A stretch of DNA of 41,890 nt from a virus. Each line of letters begins with the position of its first letter. The first letter of the stretch is position 1. Location: the IMG/VR virus record IMGVR_UViG_3300044643_000677, positions 1-41,890 of that record; one strand, given 5' to 3'. Shown here one piece after another: positions 1-10,200 of the stretch. The notes under the pieces are model-generated. The model was not told where the DNA came from. It ran no database searches and saw only the letters and a program-made list of their open reading frames with translations. The translations under genes and the position numbers were made by a program.

Positions 1-901
1 CGTAAGTAAATCGATTCTTGCCGGTAGTTTCATATTCCACTACTGCTAGTCCTTGTTGCCAGTTCTCATGAGATACCAGCGGGCGACCATCAATGTCCAT
101 ACCCTGCTTAGTGCTCGGAACTGCTCCGTCAAGCCGTGCCAAACAGCCTGGAGACGCTGCCATAATGGTTCGTGGGCCATCGTAATCCTCTCGGGTCTTG
201 TAAGCCAGCTCAATTCTGTGGATATGTCCATAGATGACGCTGTGTTTTTCATTGGCAAGGTACATGTGGGCGGTTGACCCACTGCTCTTGACCTTGCTTC
301 CGTGAATAATCCGGATCTTGTTGTTGAGCCAAATGTGTGAGGCTGGGTAGCCTGGGCGGTATTCCACCCCGTAGTCCTCCATACGGCACAGGAAGGGCAC
401 AGAGAGCACAGGCCAGGTGTCGGGTACATTTCCTCGTCTGAGGCCAAAGGCGGCCCTAGCGTTGTCTAGGATGTGGTTTGGGAGGCGTTCCTCGTGGTTG
501 CCTGCCAGCCATATGATCTCGGCGTGGGGAGCTGCGGCCCGAATCTGAGCGCAGACAAGGGAAGCACGGTCAATGGCCTCCTGGGTGGTCTGCTGGTATG
601 CCGGGGTAATGCGGTACTTGCTGAGCTCCGGTAAGTCCAGGTTGTCCCCGACGAGGGCTACCACATCAGGCTTGGCTTCCTTGGTAATTGCAAGCGCAAG
701 GTCGATAGCCTTCTCGTCGTGAGTTGGCTCCATTTTCCCCTTGCGGTTCCGGTAGTAACCAATCTGCATGTCCGGCAAAACGACACAACGCTTCATCTCG
801 GATTCCATTGGCTTGGAACGGTTGCGTGGAATGGCTACTCGGGGCCCCTGCTGGATAACAGGCCATTCGGGCTTTTGTGCTGGCTTATAAACTAAAGTCA
901 T
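1..901 (-). CDS. Calcineurin-like metallophosphoesterase (3' end off window)
   Basis: Reads leftward from an ATG at 899-901 and runs off the left edge after 300 codons with no stop. The metallophosphoesterase motifs occur in order: PDMQIG near residue 43, VGDNLD near 85, GNHEER near 134, then HGSK and YGHIHR in the C-terminal third. These are the metal ligands of the calcineurin-like fold. The first motif has Gln where the family usually has His (DxQ instead of DxH), a variant I believe occurs in other phage members. Family members cut phosphodiesters or phosphomonoesters; the substrate here is unknown. A strong Shine-Dalgarno (GGAGGA) lies 5 nt before the ATG, which fixes the start. Seen: motifs and RBS. 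Inferred: enzymatic activity. Confidence 0.85.
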   Translation of the reverse strand, partial: MTLVYKPAQKPEWPVIQQGPRVAIPRNRSKPMESEMKRCVVLPDMQIGYYRNRKGKMEPTHDEKAIDLALAITKEAKPDVVALVGDNLDLPELSKYRITPAYQQTTQEAIDRASLVCAQIRAAAPHAEIIWLAGNHEERLPNHILDNARAAFGLRRGNVPDTWPVLSVPFLCRMEDYGVEYRPGYPASHIWLNNKIRIIHGSKVKSSGSTAHMYLANEKHSVIYGHIHRIELAYKTREDYDGPRTIMAASPGCLARLDGAVPSTKQGMDIDGRPLVSHENWQQGLAVVEYETTGKNRFTY

Positions 902-947
902 ACATCCTCCTAATGGAGTTACATATTAACTATTGCTTGCGTGGTTA

Positions 948-1217
948 TTAGCAATCCCACTTACGGAGAGCTTTATTAATTCTGCTATCCGGATCACGTG
1001 CTGTCTTGTCGCTCGTCAGCTTCTTCTTCATGCCTGTCATGCGACGACAAAAAGCCTCACGGCGAGCAGCTGACTTCGGTGACTTCTTTGCTTGCTCCCG
1101 AGACACTGGTGGCTTTAACTTCCCACCTGTTGCACGATTGTAAGAGGCACGTCCTTTAGCATTAAGCCCACCTTCAGGGTTCTTGCCCTCTGACCGTTGC
1201 CATGCTGGGCTAGCCAC
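948..1217 (-). CDS. Small basic protein resembling DUF6321
   Basis: 89 residues, very Lys/Arg-rich, with N-terminal SPAWQRSEGKNPEGGLNAKG and a central stretch ending KSPKSAARREAFCRRMTGMK. From memory this matches a short conserved family in phages of aquatic bacteria (DUF6321); its function is unknown. The high positive charge would suit nucleic-acid binding, but that is inference. The start is a GTG overlapping the stop of the preceding gene by 8 nt, so translation is probably coupled. About 45 nt separate it from the metallophosphoesterase downstream. Confidence 0.7.
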   Translation of the reverse strand: MASPAWQRSEGKNPEGGLNAKGRASYNRATGGKLKPPVSREQAKKSPKSAARREAFCRRMTGMKKKLTSDKTARDPDSRINKALRKWDC

Positions 1218-1368
1218 GGCGAGAAGCCCAAGCGTTGTCTACCAAGTTGGGGTATGAACGTCCAGCCTTGGCAGCACGTGCTTGAGCAGCTTTCTTCTGA
1301 GCGAGGCTTAGCTTGGCTGATTTCTTGTTAGGGTTTTTTGTGTCCCAAAACGCTTTTTTATCTGCCAT
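1210..1368 (-). CDS. Small basic hypothetical protein
   Basis: 52 residues with a Lys/Ala-rich centre (SLAQKKAAQARAAKAGR) and a C-terminus SYPNLVDNAWASRRG. A longer frame exists upstream, but the ATG at 1366-1368 is preceded by GGGAAGAAACA and overlaps the stop of the 763-codon gene by 11 nt, so I use it as the start. The next gene starts inside its stop region. Not a family I recognise. Its charge and its pairing with the DUF6321-like gene suggest the two act together or are packaged together, which is inference. Confidence 0.6.
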   Translation of the reverse strand: MADKKAFWDTKNPNKKSAKLSLAQKKAAQARAAKAGRSYPNLVDNAWASRRG

Positions 1369-3649
1369 TGTTTCTTCCCATGTTATTAGCGCTTCCGACA
1401 AGCATAGACTGGATTCCTGCAGTACCTGCAAGGCGAGCTTTGTTTTTTGCTTTATTCATAAGTTCGGCCAACCGCATCTCTTCAATTTGTTGAGCATAGG
1501 GAACATCAAGCAGTGGGTTATGGTTCGCTTCCCTCCATTGAATAGCCTTTTGACGCTGCATTGCATTAGCCAGCGATGAAACATCAGCGATTGGATCGCC
1601 GCCTACATACTGGGATGCAGGAAGTTGTTCAGGTTTTAAGAAGTTAAAAGCTTGATGCGTTTCCCCGCCTAAAGTCTGCCCTCCGGTGTGTGGAATAACT
1701 CCATAACCTTCGTCTGCCAAGAATTGATAAAAATTTTCCAAACTTGTGAGTTCTTCACTATGGGCGTTTGCGCTGCTAGCCAAATCGGAATCCAGTTTCA
1801 TGCCAAACTGGCGTATTAAACGAGAAAACTCAGGTGTTGCGCTGTCAGGATTTAAATGCAACCTTTCAGCCGCGTCGATCAAAGGCGCGTAGGAATTGAT
1901 ATTTATATTAGGGTATTTAGTGCTTAAGAAGTTAACCATACTATTAGCAATTGCTTCAGAAGTTTCTTGAGTGAAGTTCAAAGCGTCCAAAGCTTTTAGG
2001 CCACCAACGGTGTCAATTTGGCCTGATGGTGTTCTAGTTACCGGCAGATCCCAATAATTCATGCCACCAGGGTTTTTTGTTACGGCCCGAAAGTTTGGAT
2101 GCTTTAAAGCAAAATTGGCTTCTTCTTTATAGATTGCATAAGGGTTACTTACGTACGGATTTTCTGCTTCAAATTTAGCAGAAAGCCTATCAATTTCTTC
2201 AAAATACTCTTTAGAAAATGGCCGATTTGTATATTTTGAAAATGAGCCTCGCAAATACGTCGGCTGACCTGGTTTGGTAAACGAAACTTTTGAATATCTT
2301 GGCAAGCCATTTTCGTCAAGGCCCTCAAAAATAATCGGGTGTTTAAAAGTTTCTTTTGATATTTGAGCTGCTTGCATTCCGTCAAAATCACTAAATCTTG
2401 TTGGAGTTTGACTATCCATAATGTTTACGCCGCCTGATTCCCTAGCCCCAGCACGCACCGGTCTATTGAAATCATTTAAATACATTCTTGCTTCTGTGGG
2501 TGTCCTTGCTTCATCAAGAAGTTGTCGTATGGTTTTAGCGCTACCGTCTTCATTGACCATCCTGAGACCCAATTTTGCGGTTCTAGTTTTAGGGTCAAAC
2601 ATTGACAAATCAACAGGGTCATCAATCGAATAAACGCTATTCATAAGATCATCTGTTTGAAGTTGTCTTATTTCAGCAAGAACCCTATCTAAATTAGATT
2701 TGTTTCCTCCAACAAGATTTGTAGCATATTCCCGAAGAGCTGGGTTATTGGCTGGAACATCTAACAAATAATCCGTCATAAAATTAGGCAAATTAGAAGG
2801 CATGTCTGCTTCAAGAATATCCTTTACATCGTCCATGTATCTATTAGAAATTCCATACGAACGCGTTCCATATGGACCACCACTAAGTAGTTGAGTAGCC
2901 CCCGTTCCCCGTCTTCCTGGCAATCTTGCAGCCTGTTCCATGGGAAGAAGTTCTCCGGGAAGTTTGCTACCTTGGGGGTTTGTATGCCAAATTCTTATCA
3001 AGTCTTCTCCCGTTAGCTCTGTTGCTTCGGGAGGAAGTTGACCTGTCCCTCTGTATTGCATATCCATTTGCTTTTTCATTATCTCGTTAGAAAGCTGCTG
3101 TTCTTTTACAAGAGCTTCTTTCAAACGAGGAGTAGAAGGAACCCAATTTTGCGTAATTGGGGCAAAGTCAGATTGAGGTTTTCTTTTTGCAAAAAGCTGA
3201 GATGCGAAGTTTGTAATTTGAGGGTTTACAGCTCTTACAAAATCATCAGCTGCCCCCATTGCCGGTACGATAGAAGCAACGTTGAGAGCGTCTTCACCAA
3301 ATGCACCAATGCGTTCCGTCAGACTAGCACCACTGTTGGGGTTAAAGGTGGTATTTGCGTTCTCTCCTTTTAAAGTGCGAAATAAAGATTCAGCCGGATC
3401 TCGAATAAGGAAGTCGCCAACCTTTGCAACGTCCACCAACTTGCCGTAAAGACCGCCCCATTTATTTGAGTTATAAGTTCCATATCTGCCACCATCAACC
3501 ATCTGTCCCATACCAGGGTTTGGTCTTGCTGGCGCTTGTGGGGTTGCAGCAACTTTTCTATTGGTAAGTGCTTCTAGCCAGGCAGGGGTGACAATCTCCG
3601 GGGGGTCCTGGAGAGTTCTCTTCTTGGGTACAACCGGCGGACGAAGCAT
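1358..3649 (-). CDS. Large hypothetical protein, polyvalent-like, possible ADP-ribosyltransferase fold
   Basis: 763 residues at the end of the virion operon. The N-terminal 100 residues are Pro- and Gly-rich with no signal peptide. Two parts look like phage polyvalent proteins. The first is a segment near residues 215-275 (DLIRIWHTNPQGSKL, then GGPYGTRSYGIS). The second is a near-C-terminal segment, about 640-690, with GYGVIPHTGG followed by HQAFNFLKPEQLP. The latter resembles the final strand block (H-x-hydrophobic-F-x-P-x-Q) of ADP-ribosyltransferase-like polyvalent domains. I do not see a complete R-S-E or H-Y-E catalytic triad, so the assignment is tentative. Most of the gene is visibly A+T-richer than its neighbours, suggesting separate origin. 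It may be injected with the DNA. The start is an ATG just after the preceding stop. Confidence 0.6.
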   Translation of the reverse strand: MLRPPVVPKKRTLQDPPEIVTPAWLEALTNRKVAATPQAPARPNPGMGQMVDGGRYGTYNSNKWGGLYGKLVDVAKVGDFLIRDPAESLFRTLKGENANTTFNPNSGASLTERIGAFGEDALNVASIVPAMGAADDFVRAVNPQITNFASQLFAKRKPQSDFAPITQNWVPSTPRLKEALVKEQQLSNEIMKKQMDMQYRGTGQLPPEATELTGEDLIRIWHTNPQGSKLPGELLPMEQAARLPGRRGTGATQLLSGGPYGTRSYGISNRYMDDVKDILEADMPSNLPNFMTDYLLDVPANNPALREYATNLVGGNKSNLDRVLAEIRQLQTDDLMNSVYSIDDPVDLSMFDPKTRTAKLGLRMVNEDGSAKTIRQLLDEARTPTEARMYLNDFNRPVRAGARESGGVNIMDSQTPTRFSDFDGMQAAQISKETFKHPIIFEGLDENGLPRYSKVSFTKPGQPTYLRGSFSKYTNRPFSKEYFEEIDRLSAKFEAENPYVSNPYAIYKEEANFALKHPNFRAVTKNPGGMNYWDLPVTRTPSGQIDTVGGLKALDALNFTQETSEAIANSMVNFLSTKYPNININSYAPLIDAAERLHLNPDSATPEFSRLIRQFGMKLDSDLASSANAHSEELTSLENFYQFLADEGYGVIPHTGGQTLGGETHQAFNFLKPEQLPASQYVGGDPIADVSSLANAMQRQKAIQWREANHNPLLDVPYAQQIEEMRLAELMNKAKNKARLAGTAGIQSMLVGSANNMGRNNGR

Positions 3650-3652
3650 TAC

Positions 3653-3916
3653 TTAGTCGAATGGGTTAACTGCACGGCCTAAACGACCAGCGGTTCCAGC
3701 CATGCTTCTTGCTACGTTCCCTGGCGCTTTTGCTACACGACCAGCAGTGCCAGCCATGCTTTTAGCTTGGCCGACCGCAGCATTTGCCATCGCTCCAGCA
3801 AGGCTTTGAATCGCAGAGGGCTTCTTCTTCCTCTTGTCTGCTTCTTCCTTCATGCGAAACTGAGCAGCAGATGCCGGAGGGCCTGACGAGCCTGGATTTG
3901 GAGGAGGGGTCTTCAT
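3653..3916 (-). CDS. Small Ala/Gly/Lys-rich protein with internal repeat
   Basis: 87 residues. The N-terminus is Pro-rich, followed by a basic patch (KEEADKRKKKPSA). A tandem repeat comes next: SMAGTAGR occurs twice, about 17 residues apart, separated by VAKAPGNVAR. Amphipathic Ala/Gly helices of this kind occur in small virion or ejection-associated proteins, but I recognise no family. It sits 4 nt from the RusA-like gene and the large downstream gene, in the same transcription unit. Confidence 0.6.
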   Translation of the reverse strand: MKTPPPNPGSSGPPASAAQFRMKEEADKRKKKPSAIQSLAGAMANAAVGQAKSMAGTAGRVAKAPGNVARSMAGTAGRLGRAVNPFD

Positions 3917-3920
3917 ATGT

Positions 3921-4289
3921 CTAAATGCCTTCGGGTATAATAAGGAGTTCTAATCCTGCCTCTTTAGATAATACAGGAGCGTGGAAGGTGATGGTAGGGA
4001 CGTATGCAGGGGCATCGTCGTCCACTACACCAGCGTCTACCAGACCATCAATGGCTGCCTTGGCTGTGGGGTAGCAGGCACCGGTATCCTGAAACTTGCG
4101 GTCAGGAAGGATCGGAGTCACCTCGATACGGATAGACCGGAAATGAGGGATTCCAGCCTCCAAGGCAGCGTCCCGGAACGCCTCCCTCCACCACTTAGTA
4201 ATGGCAGCCCGTTGATAGTGGGAGCCTTTCTTACGCTCCTGGTTAGTTGTCCAGGGGCGCTGGCCCTTCACTATCACGCTGTAGGTCAT
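3921..4289 (-). CDS. RusA-like Holliday-junction resolvase
   Basis: 122 residues, the usual size of RusA endonucleases (about 120). The signature is visible: an acidic residue in QDTGACYPTAKAAIDGLVDAG (about residues 67-87), with Asp68, Lys77 and Asp81, followed by the DDD at 90-92. In RusA these acidic residues bind the metal that cuts four-way DNA junctions. The N-terminus (YSVIVKGQRPWTTNQERKK) fits the first beta strand and basic loop. ATGA overlap with the giant virion gene indicates co-translation. In a phage it would resolve branched DNA before packaging, consistent with its late operon position. Alternative: a catalytically divergent RusA relative. Confidence 0.8.
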   Translation of the reverse strand: MTYSVIVKGQRPWTTNQERKKGSHYQRAAITKWWREAFRDAALEAGIPHFRSIRIEVTPILPDRKFQDTGACYPTAKAAIDGLVDAGVVDDDAPAYVPTITFHAPVLSKEAGLELLIIPEGI

Positions 4290-7200
4290 GGTGCTCCGGA
4301 GATCTCACGACGACGAAGGAGCTCTTCAAGGGTCATCAGGCGTCCACGAGCAGACAACATAACCTGGTTGATCTGATCATCAGAACGGTACGGAACAAGT
4401 GGCGTACCAAACAAGCGAGCAGTTGCAGCAAGTCGACCGCCTGGAGATTCAAGGCGTTGTCCCGTGACTGGGTTTATTCGTGCTTCACCAGTCTGATAAC
4501 GAGACACAGGGCCAAGGGCAATGCGTGTACCCGGGATGTTGTCAAACGGCGTCGGGTTGATGTTCATGATACGAGTGGCAAGCGGGAACTGCTGAAGCGT
4601 AAAGCCCAAAGCTTCTCCTGGGTTGCGTACCACACCACTGTATGTCAAGTTTCCTGCTTCGTCGTATGATCCGGTTCCAGCCGGACGACTAAGACTACGC
4701 ATTTTTGTAATGTCAAGACCAGCCGCTCCGCCAACAAGACGAGGCACGGGACCAAGGGACTGACCAAGAGGCTTGACGTTTCCTTCCAGTACTAAGGAAG
4801 CTATCGGGCCACCAAGAACGTCAGCAAATGGGTTAATAAATCCAGCGTTTGATACTCCGCCAAAAGCACTGATTGATCCACGACGGAGGTTCATTGGATC
4901 TTCTTCGGCGTTCATATACAACGAACCGAGGTACATGTAGTAGCCCAAGAAGTCAGGGTTTGTGTCAACAACCAGGTTGAAGACATGATGGATATGACGC
5001 ATCCATGAATAGAATGGGAATGCCTGAGAGTAGTACATTCTTTCTTTCATGTTTAGGTTTGCATAATCTCCAAGCCAGTCGTTTGCGGAATCAGCAGCGT
5101 CGAACACTAATTGACGAATTTCCGGATCGTTCTTCCATCCAGCAGCAGAATCATTATTGAGTTGCTCCAGGGTCATTCCTCGTGCTTTCAACGATTCCTG
5201 GAGTTTAGAAAGAAAGAAAGCGTGGCGCATCAACTTGTTGATTGAGGCGTTGATGTTATACATGGTGCCAACAACTGCCTTGTTGAAATTGCCGATGTAT
5301 CCAATTTGCTTAATGCCAAGTTTGTCCGCAATGCGATTTGTTAAACGCTTTTTGGGATCCATTGTTTCCGGATACAGAACAGCTCTTTCTTGAGCCGTTT
5401 GTCCAAGATCCTGAACCGGTGATTCTGAAGCCACACGACCAAGTGGTCCTACGGTCATTGGTTCAGGGGTTAAAAAATCCTTAAGTCTTTGAGGAATGTT
5501 TGCGTTAGCATCGATTTCCGGAATAACGAAACGCTTTAATGTTTGCAAAGCGTCTTTTCTAGTAGCTACCGATCCAAATTCCTGCTCAAGAACTGTATTT
5601 AGTTGTTCAACAAACACACTAAATGGAATACCCGCAGCCTTGGCAATTTGCATACTGGAAATAATGTCGCCAAGTTGCCAGGGGATAGAGAAGACAAGCG
5701 TTGTTGTTTTCATGGCAGACGTAACTGCTGCCGATGCTTTTAGCATCTTGGTGAGCGCTGCGTTCTTTTGAGGAACAACCACCTGCATCATCACTTCCCG
5801 CATACCGGTTGGGAGGAACATCGTTTCAGGGACAATATTTTCCCTAACGGGCTCAAGGTCTGCTGGGTCTATTCCTTCGTCTACTGGCGTAAGTCGATTG
5901 GCATTGACGTCGCGCTCAGGATAAAGCGCTTTAATGTCTTTGTATGGATCAATTGGGTCATAACCAATCTTCTTCATCGCCTCAGCAATAAGTGTTCCGT
6001 ATTGTTTACGAATAGCAAATTCACGAGCCTGAGTTGGGCTTGGGATTCCAGGGGCGTAAGCCGCAATTCCTGGAACAAAATCGGGATCTTGCTGCGCCCT
6101 TTCCCACTCTTCCTTGAACATGCTTTGGAGAGTAGAGGCGTCGTAGTTGTCGGCCCACTGAACAGCCTGTTCGTAAAGCTGTTGAGTAAATTCGTCCCCG
6201 AGAATCGCCGAAGCGGTTTCGCCGTAGGTCGCAATGATAAAACGGTATCTTTCGTTCTCAACCATCATTGATACTTCTTGGCCCATGCGAATAGCAACTT
6301 GCTCAAGAGAGAAGATCACATGGCGGTCGCCGTCTCGATAGTGTTCACTCTTAAGATCACGCCATCCCGTGAGTCCCTCTTCAGTAACGTCCTGAGCAAC
6401 TCCACCAAAGAACTTCTTTGGTCCACCGGAAGGAACGTACATAGGACCGCCGAGGGGCACGACATTGCCTTCAAGGTCAGGGAGGGAATAGCCGCCAACG
6501 TTTGTTGGGAAGTTGTCACCCATGGCCACATCAAGCGGGATGTTGCCCTTGAGCTGTTGGTACTCGTCGTAGTAAGGGCTTGAAAGAATCGACTCAACGG
6601 CTTCTTGGGCTGGCCCCAACCCTTCTTGTGCCTGCACTTGCTTTAGGCGTAGGTCAGCAATTTCTTGTTCAAGCTTATCCCTGCGGGCACGGGCGCGTTG
6701 CGAGACCTCAAGCTGGATAGCCAGTCGGTTTACTTCAACGTCGTACTTGGCTTTTTGTTCGAAGTATTCTTCAAGGAACTGAAGACGCTGGGTGAGTGTT
6801 TCAGCAGCGTTGAGAGCGGCAGAGGCATCAGCAGCAGCAGCATCAGCCAGGTCGGCGAAGTACACAGCCTTCTGTATGGCCTCGTCACGAATCTTAGGAT
6901 CGACCTGCACTTCTGCTGGGGTCTTTGCCTTGGGACGAAGTGGTGCTGGTGCCGGGGCAGCCGGTGCTTCTGCAGCGGGGACTGGAGCAAAACTCGGTTC
7001 TGCTGGCGACAAAGGTCTAGTAACAGGGAAATCTAAAAGGTATTGATCAAAAATAGCGTCAAGGTCGGCTTTAATTCTTTCGCCAACTTCTTTGGGGATT
7101 TTTGAAGCTTTGCTATCAATCCATTGCTTTGCTCGATTAATACGTTCTTCAACGCTAATTTTAACTTGACCACTGCCAGCAATCGGCATTGTCAAAGCGG

Positions 7201-10200
7201 AGCTGCTTCCTTTAGTCCTAAGCATCTTTACAACAATTGGCTTTTTTGTTTCTCCTGCAATACCGTAATATTCGGCCCTTGGAAACAGGTCAAACCGTTC
7301 TCGCAAAATGTAATTTAAGGTCCCGGTGCTATCTGCAAAAACCATAACAGTTTCACCTGTTGCAAGTTTTTCTTGCCTTACTAATTTTAATTTTTCGTAT
7401 GGCTCTTTACCCTTAAATACTTTGTCAAGAATTTGTTTAAGGGCTTCAGGGACTTCGCCTTTTTGCGTGGTTTTTTCTGAAGGTGTTTCCTTCCCTGTAT
7501 GTTTATAAACAGCGTCTTCTGTTGGCACCCAAACGCCATCGCCAATTCTTTCAACGGGTACGACTATATAACTATCAGAAAAATATTTAGTGCCTTCCCA
7601 TTCAAGAATGTGAAAAGGTCTTCCACTCTTAATCGCGGACTTAACATAAGAAGCTGTTGCTTTTTTATTTTGTGCGGGCGTTGGAGGTGATACATCGGGT
7701 TTTGATTCAAAAAAATCAAGTACTTGTTTAACTCGCGGCCATTGAATTTCATCTTTGTACGGGCCAATTTTTTTTGTTACGCGAGTAAAAAATTCACCTG
7801 CTTTGGCTTTTTTTGTTGGTTGTTCAATTGGTGCAAGTCCAGGCTGCGGTGCTTCTGTTGGAGTTGGAGCTGGCGTCTCGACTGGTGCAAGTCTTGGTGC
7901 TGTTGCACCAACGTCAGACTCCATAGGAGGCAGACCGACAGATTGGCGGAAAAGGCGTTCTACGTCATTGATGGCGTCGTTGTAAGCCTTAACCATTTCA
8001 GGTGTAGGTGTTTCATATTTTGCCTTCCCATCAGCCAAATGTTCAACAAAAGCAAACGGCATTTCCGCTTCTAAAAAATTTCCGTTAAAATTAAAATAAT
8101 AAAACCGATGATCAATTATTGTGAATTCTTCACCATTTAAAAGCGAGTTAAAAGTTGAACGAAGCTCATTTATTTCATTAATAACATTTTGTAAAGCTTC
8201 ATCTTCTGCTAAAGGATTGTTTTCAATCTGCAGTTTAATCTCAGACATTTGATACCCACTAATTGGGCTTTTACGATTAGCGTAAAAAACAACATTTAAT
8301 GCAGAATCTTTGTCAATTCTAAGTTCGCCCCAACGACCATTACCCAAGTTCTCTCGTCGAAGATAAACATAGGCTTTAGCAAGCCCTTCGGGTGTTTGAG
8401 GAAGATCAGCAAAATAATATTCTTTATTTTCTTTAGTAACTTTATTTTTGGGAGGTGCTGATTTAATTTCTTCCGGGATTAAATCATATGCTTTTTGATA
8501 TGCGGTTGGCACAGCATCAAGAATGAGCGTTTCCGGCGTAGCACTAGTAACAAAAGGTTGATTGCTTTGTTCCGGTGTTTCGTCAACCCAAACGTCATCA
8601 ACCACGCCACCGGCAAGTTCGTATTCTGCCTCGTGGTTATCTAGCTGTGTATCAAGGTCGTCAAGCTCCTGAGAAAGCGTGTCTTCTTGGCTTTCTGCAA
8701 TTTGACGAGCAGCAGCCTCTTCTGCTTTGTATGCTTCGTATTGTTGTTGCAATTCAGCGACTTGAGCCTTGAGACCTTCTACTTGGTTCTTAATGTAAAT
8801 AAGTTCTGTTTCGTCAACAACACCGTCGTATGCAGCTTCCATTTCGCGAATGCTTTTAGCGATCTTCTCCATGCGGTTAAAAGTGTTGGCCGCTGGGCTT
8901 GAGCGAACCACTTTGGAAATTACTTCAAGCTTGACACCGCGTTCGTCAGCAATTTGCTGCATCGGTTTGCCACTGATGTACTCGTCAACAATGTCGTAGC
9001 GAACAATCTTTTCAACAAGGTTGACGTGTTGTTCTTCCTTTTTGTGGATCTTTTCGCCAATCTTAACAATGTCTTTTTCAATGTTATCGACTGTTCGTTC
9101 ACGCTTAGCGAGCTCAACATCTACCGCATCAAACTTTGCGTTGCGAGGGGTGCGAGGGAAACCGTCATCAGGGCCTCCAGGCGTTGGCCCACCATCCTCA
9201 AACGTTGTACCTTCGATAATGTGGCGGCCCATTGCAGCACGGAATCGGCGGAAGAACTCAAGGGGGATACGCTGAGCAGCGCTGTACATCGACGGGTCAA
9301 GAGCCAACTCGTCAGGCAGCATGTCCACAACAGACTTAAGTGCGTTAATGCGGTCAGGGTGGTCAAGCGGAAGCTCTGTGATTCCTAACTCAACAATGGA
9401 GTTCCACGCAGACAAAAGGTTGTCCATAGCAATTACGTTATTTGTCAATGCAGCTATTTGTTCCGGTGTTGCTTTTCCACTTCTTTGAGCGTTGACTAAA
9501 TCTGCTTCTGCTTTTCTTAAAGCTTCTTCAACGTTGCGCCCAAGCTTCTCAACAAAAGGTTGGGGAACAAGGTATTCGGGAGGAAGTGGATTGCGACGAC
9601 CATAACCCTTGATCGCACGATCCGTCATGCTGTTTACAATGGTTCTTCCGAGGCTGTCCATTGCGTAGCTAACGCGGTCAAAGACCTGTTGGCTAATAAC
9701 GCTTTCGTTTGGATTGAGCATACTGTACGCAATGTCCGCACCTTCAGGAGTAAGAGCAAACTCCGGGTACAGGTCGTAACGACCAAGAAGCGCAATCATC
9801 TGAGGAGTTAGCTTGTCGCCAAAGATTTTCTTTAATCGGAATATCATTTGAGCAGTGCCGTTAAGAACAGCGATGACTGCCTGACCCTCTGCTGCCGTCA
9901 ATCTTCCGTAGACTTCTCCAGTCTCGGGGTTGATTTCGTCTTTGTATAAGGCGTTCTCGATCTCGTTGGTAAGGCCGCGAACAACGGCTCCGCGTTCAGC
10001 GCCTCGGTCACGAACAGCTTCTTTTGTTTCCTTTTTCAATTGCTGGGTCATGGCACGGTTGCCAGCCCGACGCTTCTTGGCTTCCAGGTCAACAATCATT
10101 GGGTCGTCGACGGGTACACCTTGATCACGTAGCTTATTGATCTGTTGTTGGAAACGTATCGCAGCTCTTGCTCCCCAAGCAATATAAGCAGAATCTCCAC

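Noticed and set aside
5768-6271. 167-codon rightward frame inside the giant gene
   Set aside because: Lies opposite a well-supported coding region, no SD, unlikely composition; a shadow of the real gene.
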